DNA of 64,000 bases from Variovorax paradoxus (GCF_009498455.1 NZ_CP045644.1:7009001-7073000); one strand, 5' to 3'; shown: positions 36,382-45,805, numbered from the stretch's first letter. Notes: generated by a model from the letters alone, not told the origin. Numbers and translations are program-made.

Positions 36382-37479
36382 TCACACCCGGTTCGCGCGT
36401 TCACCGAACGTGCGAAGGTGCGCCATCACGCGGCGGCTGATTTCGTTCAGGGGCGACACCTCGTCCACCGCGCCCAGCGCCACCGCCTCGCGCGGCATGC
36501 CGAAGACCACGCAGCTGGCCTCGTCCTGCGCCAGCGTGTGCGCGCCCGCGCGCCGCATGCGCAGCAGGCCCTCGGCCCCGTCCTTGCCCATGCCGGTGAG
36601 GATGATTCCGATGGCGTTCTTGCCCGCGTGCTTGGCGGCCGAATCGAACAGCACGTCGATCGACGGCCGGTGGCGGTTCACGGGCGGCTCCTGGTCCAGG
36701 TGGGCCACGTAGTTCGCGCCGCTGCGCGCCAGCGACAGGTGAAAGCCGCCCGGCGCGATGTAGGCATGGCCCGGCAGCACGCGCTCGCCCTGCTCCGCCT
36801 CCTTCACGCGGATGCGGCACAGGCCGTCCAGCCGCTGCGCGAAGGAGCGCGTGAAGCCGGCCGGCATGTGCTGCGCGATGAGCACCGCGGGCGCGTCGGG
36901 CGGCAACGGCTGCAGCACCTCGCGGATCGCCTCGGTGCCGCCGGTGGAGGCGCCGATGATGAGCAGCTTCTCGGTGCTCAGCAGCGGGCTGCGCAGCAGC
37001 GCCTCGGGCGCGGCCTCGTGGGCGGTGCGTGCCGCCGTGGCCGCGGGCCGGGCGGGCAGCAGCCGCGCGCTGGCGGCCGTGCGGATCTTGCCGGCGATGA
37101 GTTCGGTGTAGTTGAGCAGACCGTCGCGCACGCCCAGGCGCGGCTTGGTCACGAAGTCGATGGCGCCCAGCTCCAGCGCACGCAGCGCGATCTCCGAGCC
37201 GCGCTCGGTGAGCGACGACACCATGACCACGGGCATCGGCCGCAGGCGCATGAGCTTCTCGAGAAACTCCAGGCCGTCCATGCGCGGCATTTCCACGTCG
37301 AGCGTGAGCACGTCGGGGTTCGTGACCTTGATGAGGTCGCGCGCCACCAGCGGGTCGGCCGCGGTACCGACCACGGTCATGTCGGGCTGGCTGTTGATGA
37401 TCTCGCTCATCACGCTGCGGATCAGCGCCGAATCGTCGACGCAGAGCACCTTGATCTTTTTTTGGCTCGTCAGGCTCAC
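36382..37479 (-). CDS. cheB: Protein-glutamate methylesterase CheB
   Basis: A 365-residue response-regulator methylesterase that demethylates and deamidates chemoreceptors for adaptation. The receiver domain has DD at 15-16 and phospho-acceptor D61 ([12 protein letters not shown]). After a linker (about 135-165), the esterase domain has the catalytic triad S178 (GASTGGTEA), H204 (AQHMPAGF) and D300 (GMGKDGAEG). The start is the GTG at 37479, overlapping the cheD TGA; the longer open frame reads through cheD in another frame and is rejected. Confidence 0.96.
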   Translation of the reverse strand: MSLTSQKKIKVLCVDDSALIRSVMSEIINSQPDMTVVGTAADPLVARDLIKVTNPDVLTLDVEMPRMDGLEFLEKLMRLRPMPVVMVSSLTERGSEIALRALELGAIDFVTKPRLGVRDGLLNYTELIAGKIRTAASARLLPARPAATAARTAHEAAPEALLRSPLLSTEKLLIIGASTGGTEAIREVLQPLPPDAPAVLIAQHMPAGFTRSFAQRLDGLCRIRVKEAEQGERVLPGHAYIAPGGFHLSLARSGANYVAHLDQEPPVNRHRPSIDVLFDSAAKHAGKNAIGIILTGMGKDGAEGLLRMRRAGAHTLAQDEASCVVFGMPREAVALGAVDEVSPLNEISRRVMAHLRTFGERANRV

Positions 37480-38069
37480 CGGCTTCCTTTGGTTCTGTCG
37501 ATCTCGTGCGGCGTGCCGGGCACCGACAGCCGGCGCAGCAGCTCGCCTTCGTCGTGGCGCACCCGCAGCACCTCGGTCTGCGCGCGCAGGCGGCGCACCA
37601 CGGCCTTGCCGCTTTCGGGCAGAAAGCACACGCGGCGCGCGTGCGGACCGCGCAGGTCTTGCGCCGCGACCTCGATGCGTTCCGCCTGCAGGTAGCGCAG
37701 CACGAAGTCGGCATTGCGGTCGCCGATGTGCAGCGTGGTCATGCCGGCCAGCACCGCGCCGCCGCCGAACACCTTGGCCTGCAGCCGCTCGCGCCGCGCA
37801 CCCGCGCGCACCAGCTCGCGCACCAGCACGTCCATGGCGTAGGCGCCGTAGCGCATCGAGCCCGCACCGGGCTCGCCGTCGTCGGGCAGCATGAAGTGGT
37901 TCATGCCGGCCACGCCCGCCTGCGCGTCGTGCAGGCACGCGGCCACGCAGGAGCCGAGCACGGTGCTCAGCACGGTGTGGTCGGTGGTCACGTAGTACTC
38001 GGAGGGCAGCAGCTTGACGGCCATGCGCCCGACATCGCGGTCGAAGTAATGATGGCTCGCCAGGCTCAT
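37476..38069 (-). CDS. cheD: Chemoreceptor glutamine deamidase CheD
   Basis: A 197-residue CheD that deamidates receptor glutamines. It has the catalytic Cys/His arrangement [11 protein letters not shown] and [10 protein letters not shown], and the family segment [12 protein letters not shown] with GDRNADFV. The ATG at 38069 overlaps the cheR TGA, and its TGA overlaps the cheB GTG, so cheR-cheD-cheB are translationally coupled. It has a C-terminal extension past the core domain, ending in DRTKGSR. Confidence 0.95.
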   Translation of the reverse strand: MSLASHHYFDRDVGRMAVKLLPSEYYVTTDHTVLSTVLGSCVAACLHDAQAGVAGMNHFMLPDDGEPGAGSMRYGAYAMDVLVRELVRAGARRERLQAKVFGGGAVLAGMTTLHIGDRNADFVLRYLQAERIEVAAQDLRGPHARRVCFLPESGKAVVRRLRAQTEVLRVRHDEGELLRRLSVPGTPHEIDRTKGSR

Positions 38070-38926
38070 GCAGTGCCCGGCGTGCGCGACAGCTCGTACA
38101 CCGTCTGCCCCAGCGGCCGGAAGGCCGGGTTGACGAGCGACGCGTTCTCGGAGTGGCCGGCGAACAGCAAGCCGCCCGGCTTGAGCAGCGGCGCGAAGCG
38201 GTCGAGCACCTTCTTCTGCGTCGGCTTGTCGAAATAGATCATCACGTTGCGGCAGAAGATCGCGTCCACCGGCTCCTTCACCGCCCAGGTGTTGTCCAGC
38301 AGGTTGACGCGCGAGAACTTCACCAGCGCGGCGACCTCGGGGCGCACGCGCACCTTGCCGGCGTTGGTGCCGGTGCCCTTGTTGAAGAAGCGCCGCAGCC
38401 GCTCGGGCGACATGCGCCGCACCTGCTCGGTGGTGAAGACGCCGGTGGCGGCCTTGGCCAGCACCGCGGTGTCGATGTCGCTGGCGATGACGCGGGCCGA
38501 GCTGGCGCGGTCGCCCAGCGCTTCCATCAACGTGATGGCGATCGAGTACGGCTCTTCGCCCGTCGAAGCGGCGGCGCACCAGACGGTGATCGGTCCGGGC
38601 ATCTTGCGCACGTGCGCGCCGAGCGTGGGAAAGTGATGCGCCTCGCGAAAGAACGAGGTCAGGTTGGTGGTGAGCGCGTTGATGAACAGCTGCCACTCGT
38701 CGCCGTCGTGGCGTGCCTCGAGCTGGTCCAGGTACGACGCGAACGCGGGCACCTGCAGCTCGCGCAGGCGCCGCGACAGCCGGCTGTACACCATCTGCCG
38801 CTTCTGCTCGCCCAAGGCGATGCCGGCGCGGCGATGGATGAGGGTCCGGATTCGGGAGAAGTCGTGGTCGGTAAAAAGGAACTCGGTCGTCACAGCCAGC
38901 CTGGAAGCGTGACTTTCAATGGTCAC
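38066..38926 (-). CDS. cheR: Chemoreceptor methyltransferase CheR
   Basis: A 286-residue S-adenosylmethionine-dependent methyltransferase acting on receptor glutamates. The N-terminal helical domain includes [19 protein letters not shown]. The SAM-binding core has [20 protein letters not shown] and [11 protein letters not shown]. The start is not certain: the GTG at 38926 (VTIESHAS) is listed, and a GTG at 38893 (VTTEFLF) is equally possible. Neither has a strong Shine-Dalgarno. There is a 58-bp gap to the upstream HDOD gene. Confidence 0.93.
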   Translation of the reverse strand: MTIESHASRLAVTTEFLFTDHDFSRIRTLIHRRAGIALGEQKRQMVYSRLSRRLRELQVPAFASYLDQLEARHDGDEWQLFINALTTNLTSFFREAHHFPTLGAHVRKMPGPITVWCAAASTGEEPYSIAITLMEALGDRASSARVIASDIDTAVLAKAATGVFTTEQVRRMSPERLRRFFNKGTGTNAGKVRVRPEVAALVKFSRVNLLDNTWAVKEPVDAIFCRNVMIYFDKPTQKKVLDRFAPLLKPGGLLFAGHSENASLVNPAFRPLGQTVYELSRTPGTA

Positions 38927-38984
38927 AGAGACCGCCGTTTCCAATGGGCCGATCAGACATGCAAAAGCCTTGCATTTCCACAGC

Positions 38985-40271
38985 TCAGGCGGGTGGCGCG
39001 GCCACCGCCGGGCCGGCGTCGAGCGCCCACACCAGCGCCGACAGCTGCGCGGCATTGACCTGTGCCGCGCTCAGGAAGAGCGCCTCGGACAGCCGCGCCG
39101 CGCGGCCGTCGTCGGTCTCGCAGCTTTCGGCCAGCGCCACGAAGGGGCCGTAGACACCGCTGCGCGAAAGAATCGCCTGCTGCACCGCCTCGGTGAGTTG
39201 CACCTTGCGCAGCACGCCTTCCATCGGCACGCCCAGCAGCTGGTCGAGCAGCGAGAACATGCCGGCAACGAACAGGTTGTCGGCCTCGCTCGGCGGCAGC
39301 ATGCCCTGCCCCATCAGCTCGACGAAGCGCCCGCGCAAAATCGCCTTCTTCATCATGAAGGGCGAGCTGACCTTGTTGCTGGTGGCCAGCAGCAGCGACA
39401 GCCAGCGGTACAGCGGCGAATAGCCGAGCATGGCGACCGCATGGCGCAGCGAATGGATCTCGACCGCCAGCCCCACCGACGGCGAGTTGATGTAGCGCAG
39501 CAGCCGGTAGGTGAGCGCCGCGTCGTGCTTGAGCGCACCCTCGATCGCGCGCACGTCTTCGTTGCGCAGGATCATCTGCATCAGGTGCACGATGAGCTGC
39601 GACTCGGGCTGCAGTGCATCGGCCGTGTCGCGCGCCGGCGGCAGGCGCACGGCGCCATCGACGAACACCTGCACGCCGCGTGCGGCGCAGGCCTCGAACT
39701 CGGACCAGTTCGCCACACGCGCGGCGATGGGCGCCGGGCCTGCGGGCGACACGGCCGCCAGGTCGGCGGGCGCCACCTCCACATGCGTGACGATGGCGCG
39801 CAGTTCGTCGTCGTCCGGCAGCGCAGCGTCGCCGCACAGCATGAAGCCGAAGCCCTGCTCGCGCAGGAACAGCAGGATGGAGCGCATGTCGGGGTCCGTC
39901 AGCTCGTCGGCCTTCATGCAGAGCACGACGTTGCGCGGCGGCAGCGACTGCAGCTCGCTCTGGAACAGCGCATCGACCGTGACGTCGACGAACACCCGCT
40001 GTTCGCCCAGCAGCCAGCCGTGGCCGCCGGGGTTCAGGTGCAGGCCCAGCGTGTCCATGAGCGCCTTGACGCCAGCCGCCGCACCCGCATCGGTGCGCTG
40101 CCCGGCCGCGCGCCAGGCCATGCGGTAGCCGACCACGCGGCGCTTGCCGTCGAGCAGCATGGCGTAGGCGACATGGCCGTCGGCGCCGACCGCGGGTGCG
40201 ATGGGTGGCATTGCCTCGGCGGGCACGCCGTTGCCGTCGGCGCCCGGGCGCCGGAAGAAATCGAACCTCAT
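38985..40271 (-). CDS. EAL-like/HDOD domain signalling protein
   Basis: A 428-residue protein of the YuxH/CdgJ type. The N-terminal part (about residues 30-200) is in the position of an EAL domain but lacks the EAL and other metal-binding motifs, so no c-di-GMP phosphodiesterase activity is expected. The C-terminal HDOD domain (about 215-400) shows KHDAALTYRLLRYINSP and SLRHAVAMLGYSPLYRWL. HDOD has no known catalytic residues and acts by protein contacts. The ATG at 40271 is 25 bp after the cheA stop. It occupies the place where cheW and a receptor gene usually sit in related beta-proteobacteria, which suggests a motility-related role. Confidence 0.85.
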   Translation of the reverse strand: MRFDFFRRPGADGNGVPAEAMPPIAPAVGADGHVAYAMLLDGKRRVVGYRMAWRAAGQRTDAGAAAGVKALMDTLGLHLNPGGHGWLLGEQRVFVDVTVDALFQSELQSLPPRNVVLCMKADELTDPDMRSILLFLREQGFGFMLCGDAALPDDDELRAIVTHVEVAPADLAAVSPAGPAPIAARVANWSEFEACAARGVQVFVDGAVRLPPARDTADALQPESQLIVHLMQMILRNEDVRAIEGALKHDAALTYRLLRYINSPSVGLAVEIHSLRHAVAMLGYSPLYRWLSLLLATSNKVSSPFMMKKAILRGRFVELMGQGMLPPSEADNLFVAGMFSLLDQLLGVPMEGVLRKVQLTEAVQQAILSRSGVYGPFVALAESCETDDGRAARLSEALFLSAAQVNAAQLSALVWALDAGPAVAAPPA

Positions 40272-40296
40272 GCGGCCGTCCGTCGAATGAACTGGT

Positions 40297-42321
40297 TCAG
40301 GACGCGAGGGCGTCGGTGCTGCGGCGCGCCGCGCCAGCCAGTGCCGCCGCGCTTGCAGCCTGCGCGCGCTGGATGCGCGGCATGGCACCCACGTCGACGA
40401 TGAAGGCCACGCTGCCGTCGCCCACGATGGTGGCGGCCGAGATGCCCGGCACCTTGCGGTAGTTGGTCTCCAGGTTCTTCACCACCACCTGGTGCTGGCC
40501 GAGCAGCTCGTCGACCAAGAGCGCGAAGCGGCTGTCGTCGGCCTGCACGATCACGAGGATGCCTTGCGTGGGCTGCGTCTGCGCGCCGGCCACGTCGAAC
40601 ACGCGGTGCAGCTCGATGAGCGGCAGGTACTCGCCGCGCACGCGGATCACGTGGCCGTCGGCGGTGATGGAATGCAGGTGCTCCGGCAGCGGCTGCAGCG
40701 ACTCGATCACGTAGCTCAGCGGAAGGATGTACGCCTCGCTGCCCACGCGCACCGACATGCCGTTGAGGATGGCGAGCGTGAGCGGCAGCACGATGCGCGT
40801 CGACGTGCCCTGGCCGCCGCGCGAATGAATCTCGACATGGCCGCCCATCTCCTGGATGTTGCGCTTGACCACGTCCATGCCCACGCCGCGCCCCGAGATG
40901 TCGGTGACCTGCTCGGCCGTGGAGAAACCGGGCGCGAAGATCAGCTGCCACACCTCTTCGTCGGGCATGGCGTCGTTCACCGGCAGGCCCTGCTGGCGCG
41001 CCTTCGCGAGAATGCGCTCGCGGTTCAGGCCCGCGCCGTCGTCGCTCACCTCGATCACGATGTTGCCGCCGTGGTGCTGCGCCGACAGCAGCAGCTGGCC
41101 GGTGGCGTCCTTGCCCTTGGCCAGGCGCACATCGGGGGCCTCGATGCCGTGGTCCAGGCTGTTGCGCACGAGGTGCGTGAGCGGATCGACGATGCGTTCG
41201 ATGAGGCCCTTGTCGAGCTCGGTCTCCTTGCCGTAGGTGTCCAGGCGCACCTGCTTGCCGAGCTTGGCGCTCACGTCGCGGATCACGCGCGGGAAGCGGC
41301 TGAACACGTAGTCCATCGGCATCATGCGGATCGACATCACCGATTCCTGCAGGTCGCGCGCGTTGCGCTCCAGGTGGCCCAGGCCGCTCAGGAAGCGCTC
41401 GTAGGCCACGGGGTCGAGCACTGTCGCGGCCTGCGTGAGCATCGACTGCGTGATGACGAGTTCGCCCACGAGGTTGATGAGCTGGTCGACCTTCTCGACA
41501 TCGACGCGGATGGAGCTGGATTCCTTGGCACCGGCCGGCGCGGGTGCGGGTGCGGAGGCGGCCGGTGCAGGGGCCGGTGCGGCGGGTGGTTGCACGACGG
41601 GTTCTTCAACTGCGACCACGGGTGCGGCAACGTCGGCCACTTCGCGCGTGATGTCGATCTGCGATTCGTCGATGACGAAGCAGCACACGGCCACGATGTC
41701 GTCGGGGTCGCAGGTGGTGGCGAGCCGCACGGTGAGCTGGTCGTTGCTGCGCGTGCGCGTCAGCACAGTGCCGAGGTTGGTCAGCTCGCCGGCGAGCAGG
41801 TCGCATTCGCTGTCGGACAGGCGCGCGAAGCGGATGACGAGCACACCGTCGCTGCTGCCTTCGTCGGCCGGCGCAGCGGCTTGAACGACAGGCGCCGGTG
41901 CAGGCGCGGGGGCCGGCGCGGGCGCTGCGGCGTGGTTGTTCTCCATCGCCAGTTGCTGCAGCACGCCACAGATGTGGGCGACCCGGTCGGCGTCCGGCTC
42001 CTTGCCGGCCTGGTAGGCGGTGAGTTGTTCTTGCAAGGCGTCCTTCGTTTCCAGAAAGGCATCGATCATCGGAGCGCTCAGGTGCAGCTGCCCGTGGCGG
42101 GCCCTGTCCAGCAGCGTTTCGAGCACGTGCGTGGTGTTGGTCAAGGCGGTGAAACCGAAGGTGGCCGCGCCGCCCTTGATCGAGTGCGCCGCGCGGAAGA
42201 TGGCGTTGAGCTGCTCGCTGTCGGGCGCCTCGACGTCGAGGTCGAGCAGCAGCTGCTCCATCTCCGCCAGCAGCTCGATGGCTTCGACGAAGAAGGCCTG
42301 GGTGAATTGACTGAGGTCCAT
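40297..42321 (-). CDS. cheA: Chemotaxis histidine kinase CheA
   Basis: A 674-residue CheA. The HPt domain has phospho-acceptor H46 (RAAHSIKGGAATFG). A P2-like region lies at about 160-235 and is flanked by Ala/Pro-rich linkers. The dimerisation helices start near VDQLINLVGELVI (about 275). The HATPase domain has LTHLVRNSLDHGIE, DDGAGLN and GRGVGMDVV, and the C-terminal CheW-like domain spans about 530-660. The ATG at 42321 is the only reasonable start. It is preceded by motB after 52 bp. There is no cheW in the window, so its coupling protein must be encoded elsewhere. Confidence 0.97.
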   Translation of the reverse strand: MDLSQFTQAFFVEAIELLAEMEQLLLDLDVEAPDSEQLNAIFRAAHSIKGGAATFGFTALTNTTHVLETLLDRARHGQLHLSAPMIDAFLETKDALQEQLTAYQAGKEPDADRVAHICGVLQQLAMENNHAAAPAPAPAPAPAPVVQAAAPADEGSSDGVLVIRFARLSDSECDLLAGELTNLGTVLTRTRSNDQLTVRLATTCDPDDIVAVCCFVIDESQIDITREVADVAAPVVAVEEPVVQPPAAPAPAPAASAPAPAPAGAKESSSIRVDVEKVDQLINLVGELVITQSMLTQAATVLDPVAYERFLSGLGHLERNARDLQESVMSIRMMPMDYVFSRFPRVIRDVSAKLGKQVRLDTYGKETELDKGLIERIVDPLTHLVRNSLDHGIEAPDVRLAKGKDATGQLLLSAQHHGGNIVIEVSDDGAGLNRERILAKARQQGLPVNDAMPDEEVWQLIFAPGFSTAEQVTDISGRGVGMDVVKRNIQEMGGHVEIHSRGGQGTSTRIVLPLTLAILNGMSVRVGSEAYILPLSYVIESLQPLPEHLHSITADGHVIRVRGEYLPLIELHRVFDVAGAQTQPTQGILVIVQADDSRFALLVDELLGQHQVVVKNLETNYRKVPGISAATIVGDGSVAFIVDVGAMPRIQRAQAASAAALAGAARRSTDALAS

Positions 42322-42373
42322 CTGTGGTGCTCCGGGGCCCGCGCTCTCGCGCGCGGCCGCTTCCTTGTTCTTG

Positions 42374-43282
42374 TTATCCCGCCGTGTGTCCCGCCGCGGT
42401 GCGGGCCTGCGCGGCCGGCGGCGGCAGGCCGATGCGCGTGGCGCCGGCGTCGTTGCTGTTCTCGCGCTCGATGCGCTCCTGCGTGCGGTGGTTCAGCAAG
42501 ATGATGCTGATGCGGCGGTTGATGGGATTGCGCGGGTCGGCGCGGTCCAGGTGCATGCTGTCGGCCAGGCCGATCACGCGCAGCACCTTGTCCTCGGCCA
42601 TGCCGCCCGTGACCAGCTCGCGGCGCGAGGCGTTGGCGCGGTCGGCCGAGAGCTCCCAGTTGCCGTAGGCGCGGTCGTTGGTGTAGACGATGGCGTCGGT
42701 GTGGCCCGACAGCGTGAGCTTGTTGGGCAGGCCGTTGAGCACCGGCGCCAGCTCGCGAAGAATGGCGCGCATGTGCGGCACCACGCGGGCGCTGGCCAGC
42801 TCGAACATCGGGCGGTTCTCGCTGTCCACGATCTGCAGGCGCAGGCCTTCGGTCGTGATGTCGATGAGGATCTGCGAGCGGAACTGCTGGAACACCGGGC
42901 TCTTCTCGATGAGCTCGTCGAGCTTCTTCTTCATCTCGGCCAGGCGGCTCGCGTCGGCCGCGTCTTCGCTGTCGGCTTCGGTCTGGCGCACTTCGCCTTC
43001 GGTGTGCATCACGTCGGCGCCGCCGCCGGGGATCATGCTGGTGCTCATGCTGCTCTTGTCGCCACCGGCCAGCGCCACGCGCAGCGGCATGCGAAAGTGC
43101 TCGGCAATGCCTTCGCGCTGCTTCGGGCTCGAGATCGACAGCAGCCACATGACGAGGAAGAAGGCCATCATGGCCGTCATGAAGTCGGCATAAGCGATCT
43201 TCCAGCCGCCGCCCGCATGGCCGCCGCCATGCCCGCCGCCGTGGGCACGCTTGATGATGATGCGGGGCTTCGCGTCGCTCAT
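42374..43282 (-). CDS. motB: Flagellar motor stator protein MotB
   Basis: A 302-residue stator component that anchors MotA to peptidoglycan. The N-terminus is basic and Gly/His-rich (HGGGHGGGHAGGG, 14-26). A single transmembrane helix carries the essential proton-binding D33 (YADFMTAMMAFFLVMWLL). The OmpA-like peptidoglycan-binding domain (about 160-275) has LSGHTDAI and SADRANASRREL. It follows motA by 13 bp, as in nearly all flhDC-type clusters. Confidence 0.96.
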   Translation of the reverse strand: MSDAKPRIIIKRAHGGGHGGGHAGGGWKIAYADFMTAMMAFFLVMWLLSISSPKQREGIAEHFRMPLRVALAGGDKSSMSTSMIPGGGADVMHTEGEVRQTEADSEDAADASRLAEMKKKLDELIEKSPVFQQFRSQILIDITTEGLRLQIVDSENRPMFELASARVVPHMRAILRELAPVLNGLPNKLTLSGHTDAIVYTNDRAYGNWELSADRANASRRELVTGGMAEDKVLRVIGLADSMHLDRADPRNPINRRISIILLNHRTQERIERENSNDAGATRIGLPPPAAQARTAAGHTAG

Positions 43283-43295
43283 GGCGGGTTGCGGA

Positions 43296-44156
43296 TCAGC
43301 GCGCCTTGACTTCGCGGACGTGGTCGTCCAGCTCGGTGAAGGACGGGCGCTCGGTCGAGAACAGCACCTTGCGGCCGAACTCCACGGCCAGCTGCGGCGC
43401 GTAGCCGTTCAGGCTGGCCAGCAGCGTGACCTTGGCGCATTGATAAACCTTCATGGCCTCTTCGACCTTCTGTTCGATCAGCGAGGCCAGCGGCGACACG
43501 AAGCCGTACGCCAGCAGCACGCCCAGGAAGGTGCCGACCATGGCGTGCGCAATGAGCGCGCCCATTTCGGACGGCGGCAGGTGGGCCGAGCCCAGTGCAT
43601 GCACGACGCCCATCACGGCCGCGACGATGCCCAGCGCGGGCAGCGCGTCGCCCACGCGCGAGAGGCTGTGGCCGGGCACGGCGGCCTCGTGACGGATCGT
43701 CTCGATCTCGTGGTCCATGAGGGCCTCGATCTCGTGCGCGTCGGTGTTGCCGCTGATGACCAGGCGCAGGTAGTCGCACAGGAACACGGTGATGCCCTCG
43801 TGCGCCAGGATGGTCGGGTAGCGGCTGAAGATTTCGCTCTGCGCCGGCGCTTCCACGTCGGACTCGAGCTTCATCATCCCCTCCTTGCGGGCCTTGGCGA
43901 GCAGCTCGTACAAGAGCGCCAGCAGGTCCATGTAGAGCTGGCGGTTGTGCTTGGAAGAACGCAGCAGCAGCGGCAACTCCCGGATGGTCGCCTTGATGGT
44001 CTTGCCGTTGTTGCCCGCAATGAACGCGCCGAGCGCGGAGCCGCCGATCATGAGCAGCTCCACCGGCTGGAACAGCACGCCGAAATGCCCGCCCATGAGG
44101 CCGTAGCCGCCGAAGACGGCGCCGATCACCACCAGATATCCCAACAGAACCAGCAC
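43296..44156 (-). CDS. motA: Flagellar motor stator protein MotA
   Basis: A 286-residue proton-channel stator with four transmembrane segments (about residues 1-20, 30-50, 165-190 and 200-220) and a large cytosolic loop containing the charged residues that act on FliG (EGMMKLESDVE region). Conserved prolines precede TM3 and TM4 (GDALPALGIVAAVMG). The start is the GTG at 44156; no ATG exists upstream before the stop. It follows flhC after 62 bp containing a probable terminator, so motA likely has its own promoter or depends on readthrough. Confidence 0.95.
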   Translation of the reverse strand: MLVLLGYLVVIGAVFGGYGLMGGHFGVLFQPVELLMIGGSALGAFIAGNNGKTIKATIRELPLLLRSSKHNRQLYMDLLALLYELLAKARKEGMMKLESDVEAPAQSEIFSRYPTILAHEGITVFLCDYLRLVISGNTDAHEIEALMDHEIETIRHEAAVPGHSLSRVGDALPALGIVAAVMGVVHALGSAHLPPSEMGALIAHAMVGTFLGVLLAYGFVSPLASLIEQKVEEAMKVYQCAKVTLLASLNGYAPQLAVEFGRKVLFSTERPSFTELDDHVREVKAR

Positions 44157-44183
44157 GCGCTTCCCCTATGCCCTGAGGCGTCC

Positions 44184-44213
44184 AAAACAAAAAACCCGCG
44201 CCGGGCGCCGGGG
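44184..44213 (-). terminator. Probable Rho-independent terminator after flhC
   Basis: Read on the minus strand, a GC-rich stem of CCCGGCGC against GCGCGGG (one bulged base) is followed by TTTTTTGTTTT. It falls 6-35 bp after the flhC stop and before motA. It would separate flhDC from the motAB-che transcript. Confidence 0.65.
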
Positions 44214-44218
44214 CACTT

Positions 44219-44809
44219 TCACGAGACGGCGCCGCCGATATCGAGCACCGGACCGCCGGCGATCAGGCCAGCGCGGCGCACGGGCGCGAGCTTGGGCTTG
44301 CGCGCCTTGCCCGCGCGCGAAGGCGGGCGGCACAGCACGCACACATAGCCGTGCTTGTGGTCGTGCGCATGCGCCACGAAGTGCCCGCCGCAGCGGCTGC
44401 ACGGACTCAGCTGCAGCATGTCGCTGTCGAAGAAACGCACCATGGTTTCGGCGCGCGTGAAGTCGAGCACGACCTCGCTGCCTTGCGATTCGACCTGCTC
44501 GGCGTAAAGCCGGTAGGCCTTGATGAGCGCGGGCAGTTCGTCCTCGCCGGCCTCGTCGCGCATGAAGCGGTAGATGTTGTAGAACATCGACGAGTGGATG
44601 TTCGCCAGCCAGGTCATGTACCAGTCGGTAGAAAACGGCAGCAGGCCCTTGGGCGGCGAGACGCCCTTGAGTTCCTTGTACAGGCGGATCAGCCGTTCGC
44701 GGCTCAGCGCGACCACGCCCTCCAGGAACTGCAGGCGCGCCCCCAGGCCGATGAGCTCGACCGCGAGCTGCACCTGCCGGACCTCGCCCAGGATGCTCTT
44801 GGCGGTCAT
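44219..44809 (-). CDS. flhC: Flagellar master regulator subunit FlhC
   Basis: A 196-residue DNA-binding subunit of FlhD4C2. It has the conserved helical body (RQVQLAVELIGLGARLQFLE; SRERLIRLYKELKG; PFSTDWYMTWLANIHSS) and the four-cysteine zinc site CSRCGG and CVLC (about 145-170). The C-terminal tail is basic. The ATG at 44809 overlaps the flhD TGA by 4 bp; the much longer open frame upstream reads through flhD out of frame and is rejected. Confidence 0.96.
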   Translation of the reverse strand: MTAKSILGEVRQVQLAVELIGLGARLQFLEGVVALSRERLIRLYKELKGVSPPKGLLPFSTDWYMTWLANIHSSMFYNIYRFMRDEAGEDELPALIKAYRLYAEQVESQGSEVVLDFTRAETMVRFFDSDMLQLSPCSRCGGHFVAHAHDHKHGYVCVLCRPPSRAGKARKPKLAPVRRAGLIAGGPVLDIGGAVS

Positions 44810-45204
44810 GCGCTGGCCGACCCCGCCTTGCGCATCTGCGGCTGGGCTTGAGCCTGGGCCTGCGCCTGGCGCGCGCTCATCAGGATCGACATGTGGGCCT
44901 GCTGCAGCGCCGACTCCTTGCCCTCGCCGACCACGGCAAACATGGGCCGGTCGTCCAGGCGAAAGCTGCACAGCAGGAAGTTGGACGCGGCCAGCTTCAC
45001 GATCTGGCTGAGCGACATGTTCATGAGCAGATCGGCCAGCTCGCGCCCCACGCCGAGACGGAACATGGCTTCCGCCCGGTCCCGCTTCACCAGCTTCTGC
45101 GCGAGCAGCATGTAGGCCAGATTGATCTCGCCGATTTCCTTCGAAATCACACCGCCTGCGTTGACATTGCAATTTTCCACGTCTAGTTCCATTTCCGATT
45201 CCAT
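44806..45204 (-). CDS. flhD: Flagellar master regulator subunit FlhD
   Basis: A 132-residue FlhD, which pairs with FlhC to activate early flagellar operons. The core has ISKEIGEINLAYMLLAQKLV and FRLGVGRELADLLMNMSLSQ. The acidic N-terminal extension and the Gln-Ala repeat tail (QAQAQAQAQ) make it longer than enteric FlhD. The ATG at 45204 is listed; the ATG at 45192 has GGAATCGGAA upstream and is also plausible, while a TTG at 45222 is less so. It begins the main flagellar regulatory transcript. Confidence 0.93.
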   Translation of the reverse strand: MESEMELDVENCNVNAGGVISKEIGEINLAYMLLAQKLVKRDRAEAMFRLGVGRELADLLMNMSLSQIVKLAASNFLLCSFRLDDRPMFAVVGEGKESALQQAHMSILMSARQAQAQAQAQPQMRKAGSASA

Positions 45205-45520
45205 GTCGACTTCGCCGTCCAATCCAACATGTATACATTATATACACACTTATTTACACTTCGAAGACAAAGTAGCACAAAAAGTCAAATGGACGGTCGA
45301 CGGGAAAGCCCGACCTTCCCTCTAGGGAATCGGTTTCATGCACGGTGAGTGCGGAATACCCAGGCAGCGCAAGCAATTGTTACTGGCGTGTGTATTTCGT
45401 CATTGGCAATCACGTCGTCAATTGAATTTAAAAAGACTATCGAGTACCAACCGCGTGAATATGAAGGCAGGTTTTTTAATCCTTCAATACATCAATGACT
45501 TTCCATAGAACGCCGCTTCG
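45205..45520 (-). promoter_or_regulatory. AT-rich flhDC promoter region
   Basis: A ~300-bp stretch with no gene and markedly lower GC than the rest of the window. On the minus strand TATAAT occurs at 45242-45237, placing a transcription start near 45230 and a leader of about 26 bases before flhD. No good -35 lies at the right distance (TTCGAA at 17 bp spacing), so an activator is probable. CAATTG occurs twice further upstream. This is where signals controlling motility would converge. Confidence 0.6.
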
Positions 45521-45805
45521 TCACGGCGCCGCAGCCTCGGCGCCGCCTTCCAGCCGGTGAATCCAGGCCATCACTTCCGCGACCGCCTGGTACAGCTGCG
45601 GCGGGATCTGGCGGTCGAGGTCGACCTGCATCAAGAGCTTCACGAGGTCGGCCGACGCATGTACGTAAAGCCCGTGCGTGCGCGCCTCGCGCATGATCGA
45701 TTCGGCCACCACGCCATAGCCCTTCGCGACCACGACGGGCGCCTTGCGCGTGTCCGCGTGCGAGAGCACGACGGCGCTGTGGCGGTTGCGAAGGTCATCG
45801 CTCAT
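45521..45805 (-). CDS. FlhB C-terminal domain paralogue (YlqH/FlhX-like)
   Basis: A 94-residue protein matching the cytosolic domain of FlhB/YscU, with APVVVAKGYGVVAESIMREA, LVKLLMQVDLDRQIPPQLYQAVAEVMAWI. It lacks the membrane part, and the NPTH cleavage site is replaced by a short N-terminus. Such stand-alone domains can partly replace the cleaved FlhB C-domain in some bacteria, and may modulate export switching. Its ATG at 45805 overlaps the TGA of the FliK-like gene, so they are co-translated. Confidence 0.88.
   Translation of the reverse strand: MSDDLRNRHSAVVLSHADTRKAPVVVAKGYGVVAESIMREARTHGLYVHASADLVKLLMQVDLDRQIPPQLYQAVAEVMAWIHRLEGGAEAAAP

Noticed and set aside
36382..37938. CheB with a 150-residue N-terminal extension
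   Set aside because: The extension is the cheD gene read in the wrong frame; the GTG at 37479 overlaps the cheD stop and gives a normal CheB.
44219..45247. FlhC with a long N-terminal extension
   Set aside because: The added residues are flhD read out of frame; the ATG at 44809 gives the standard FlhC length.
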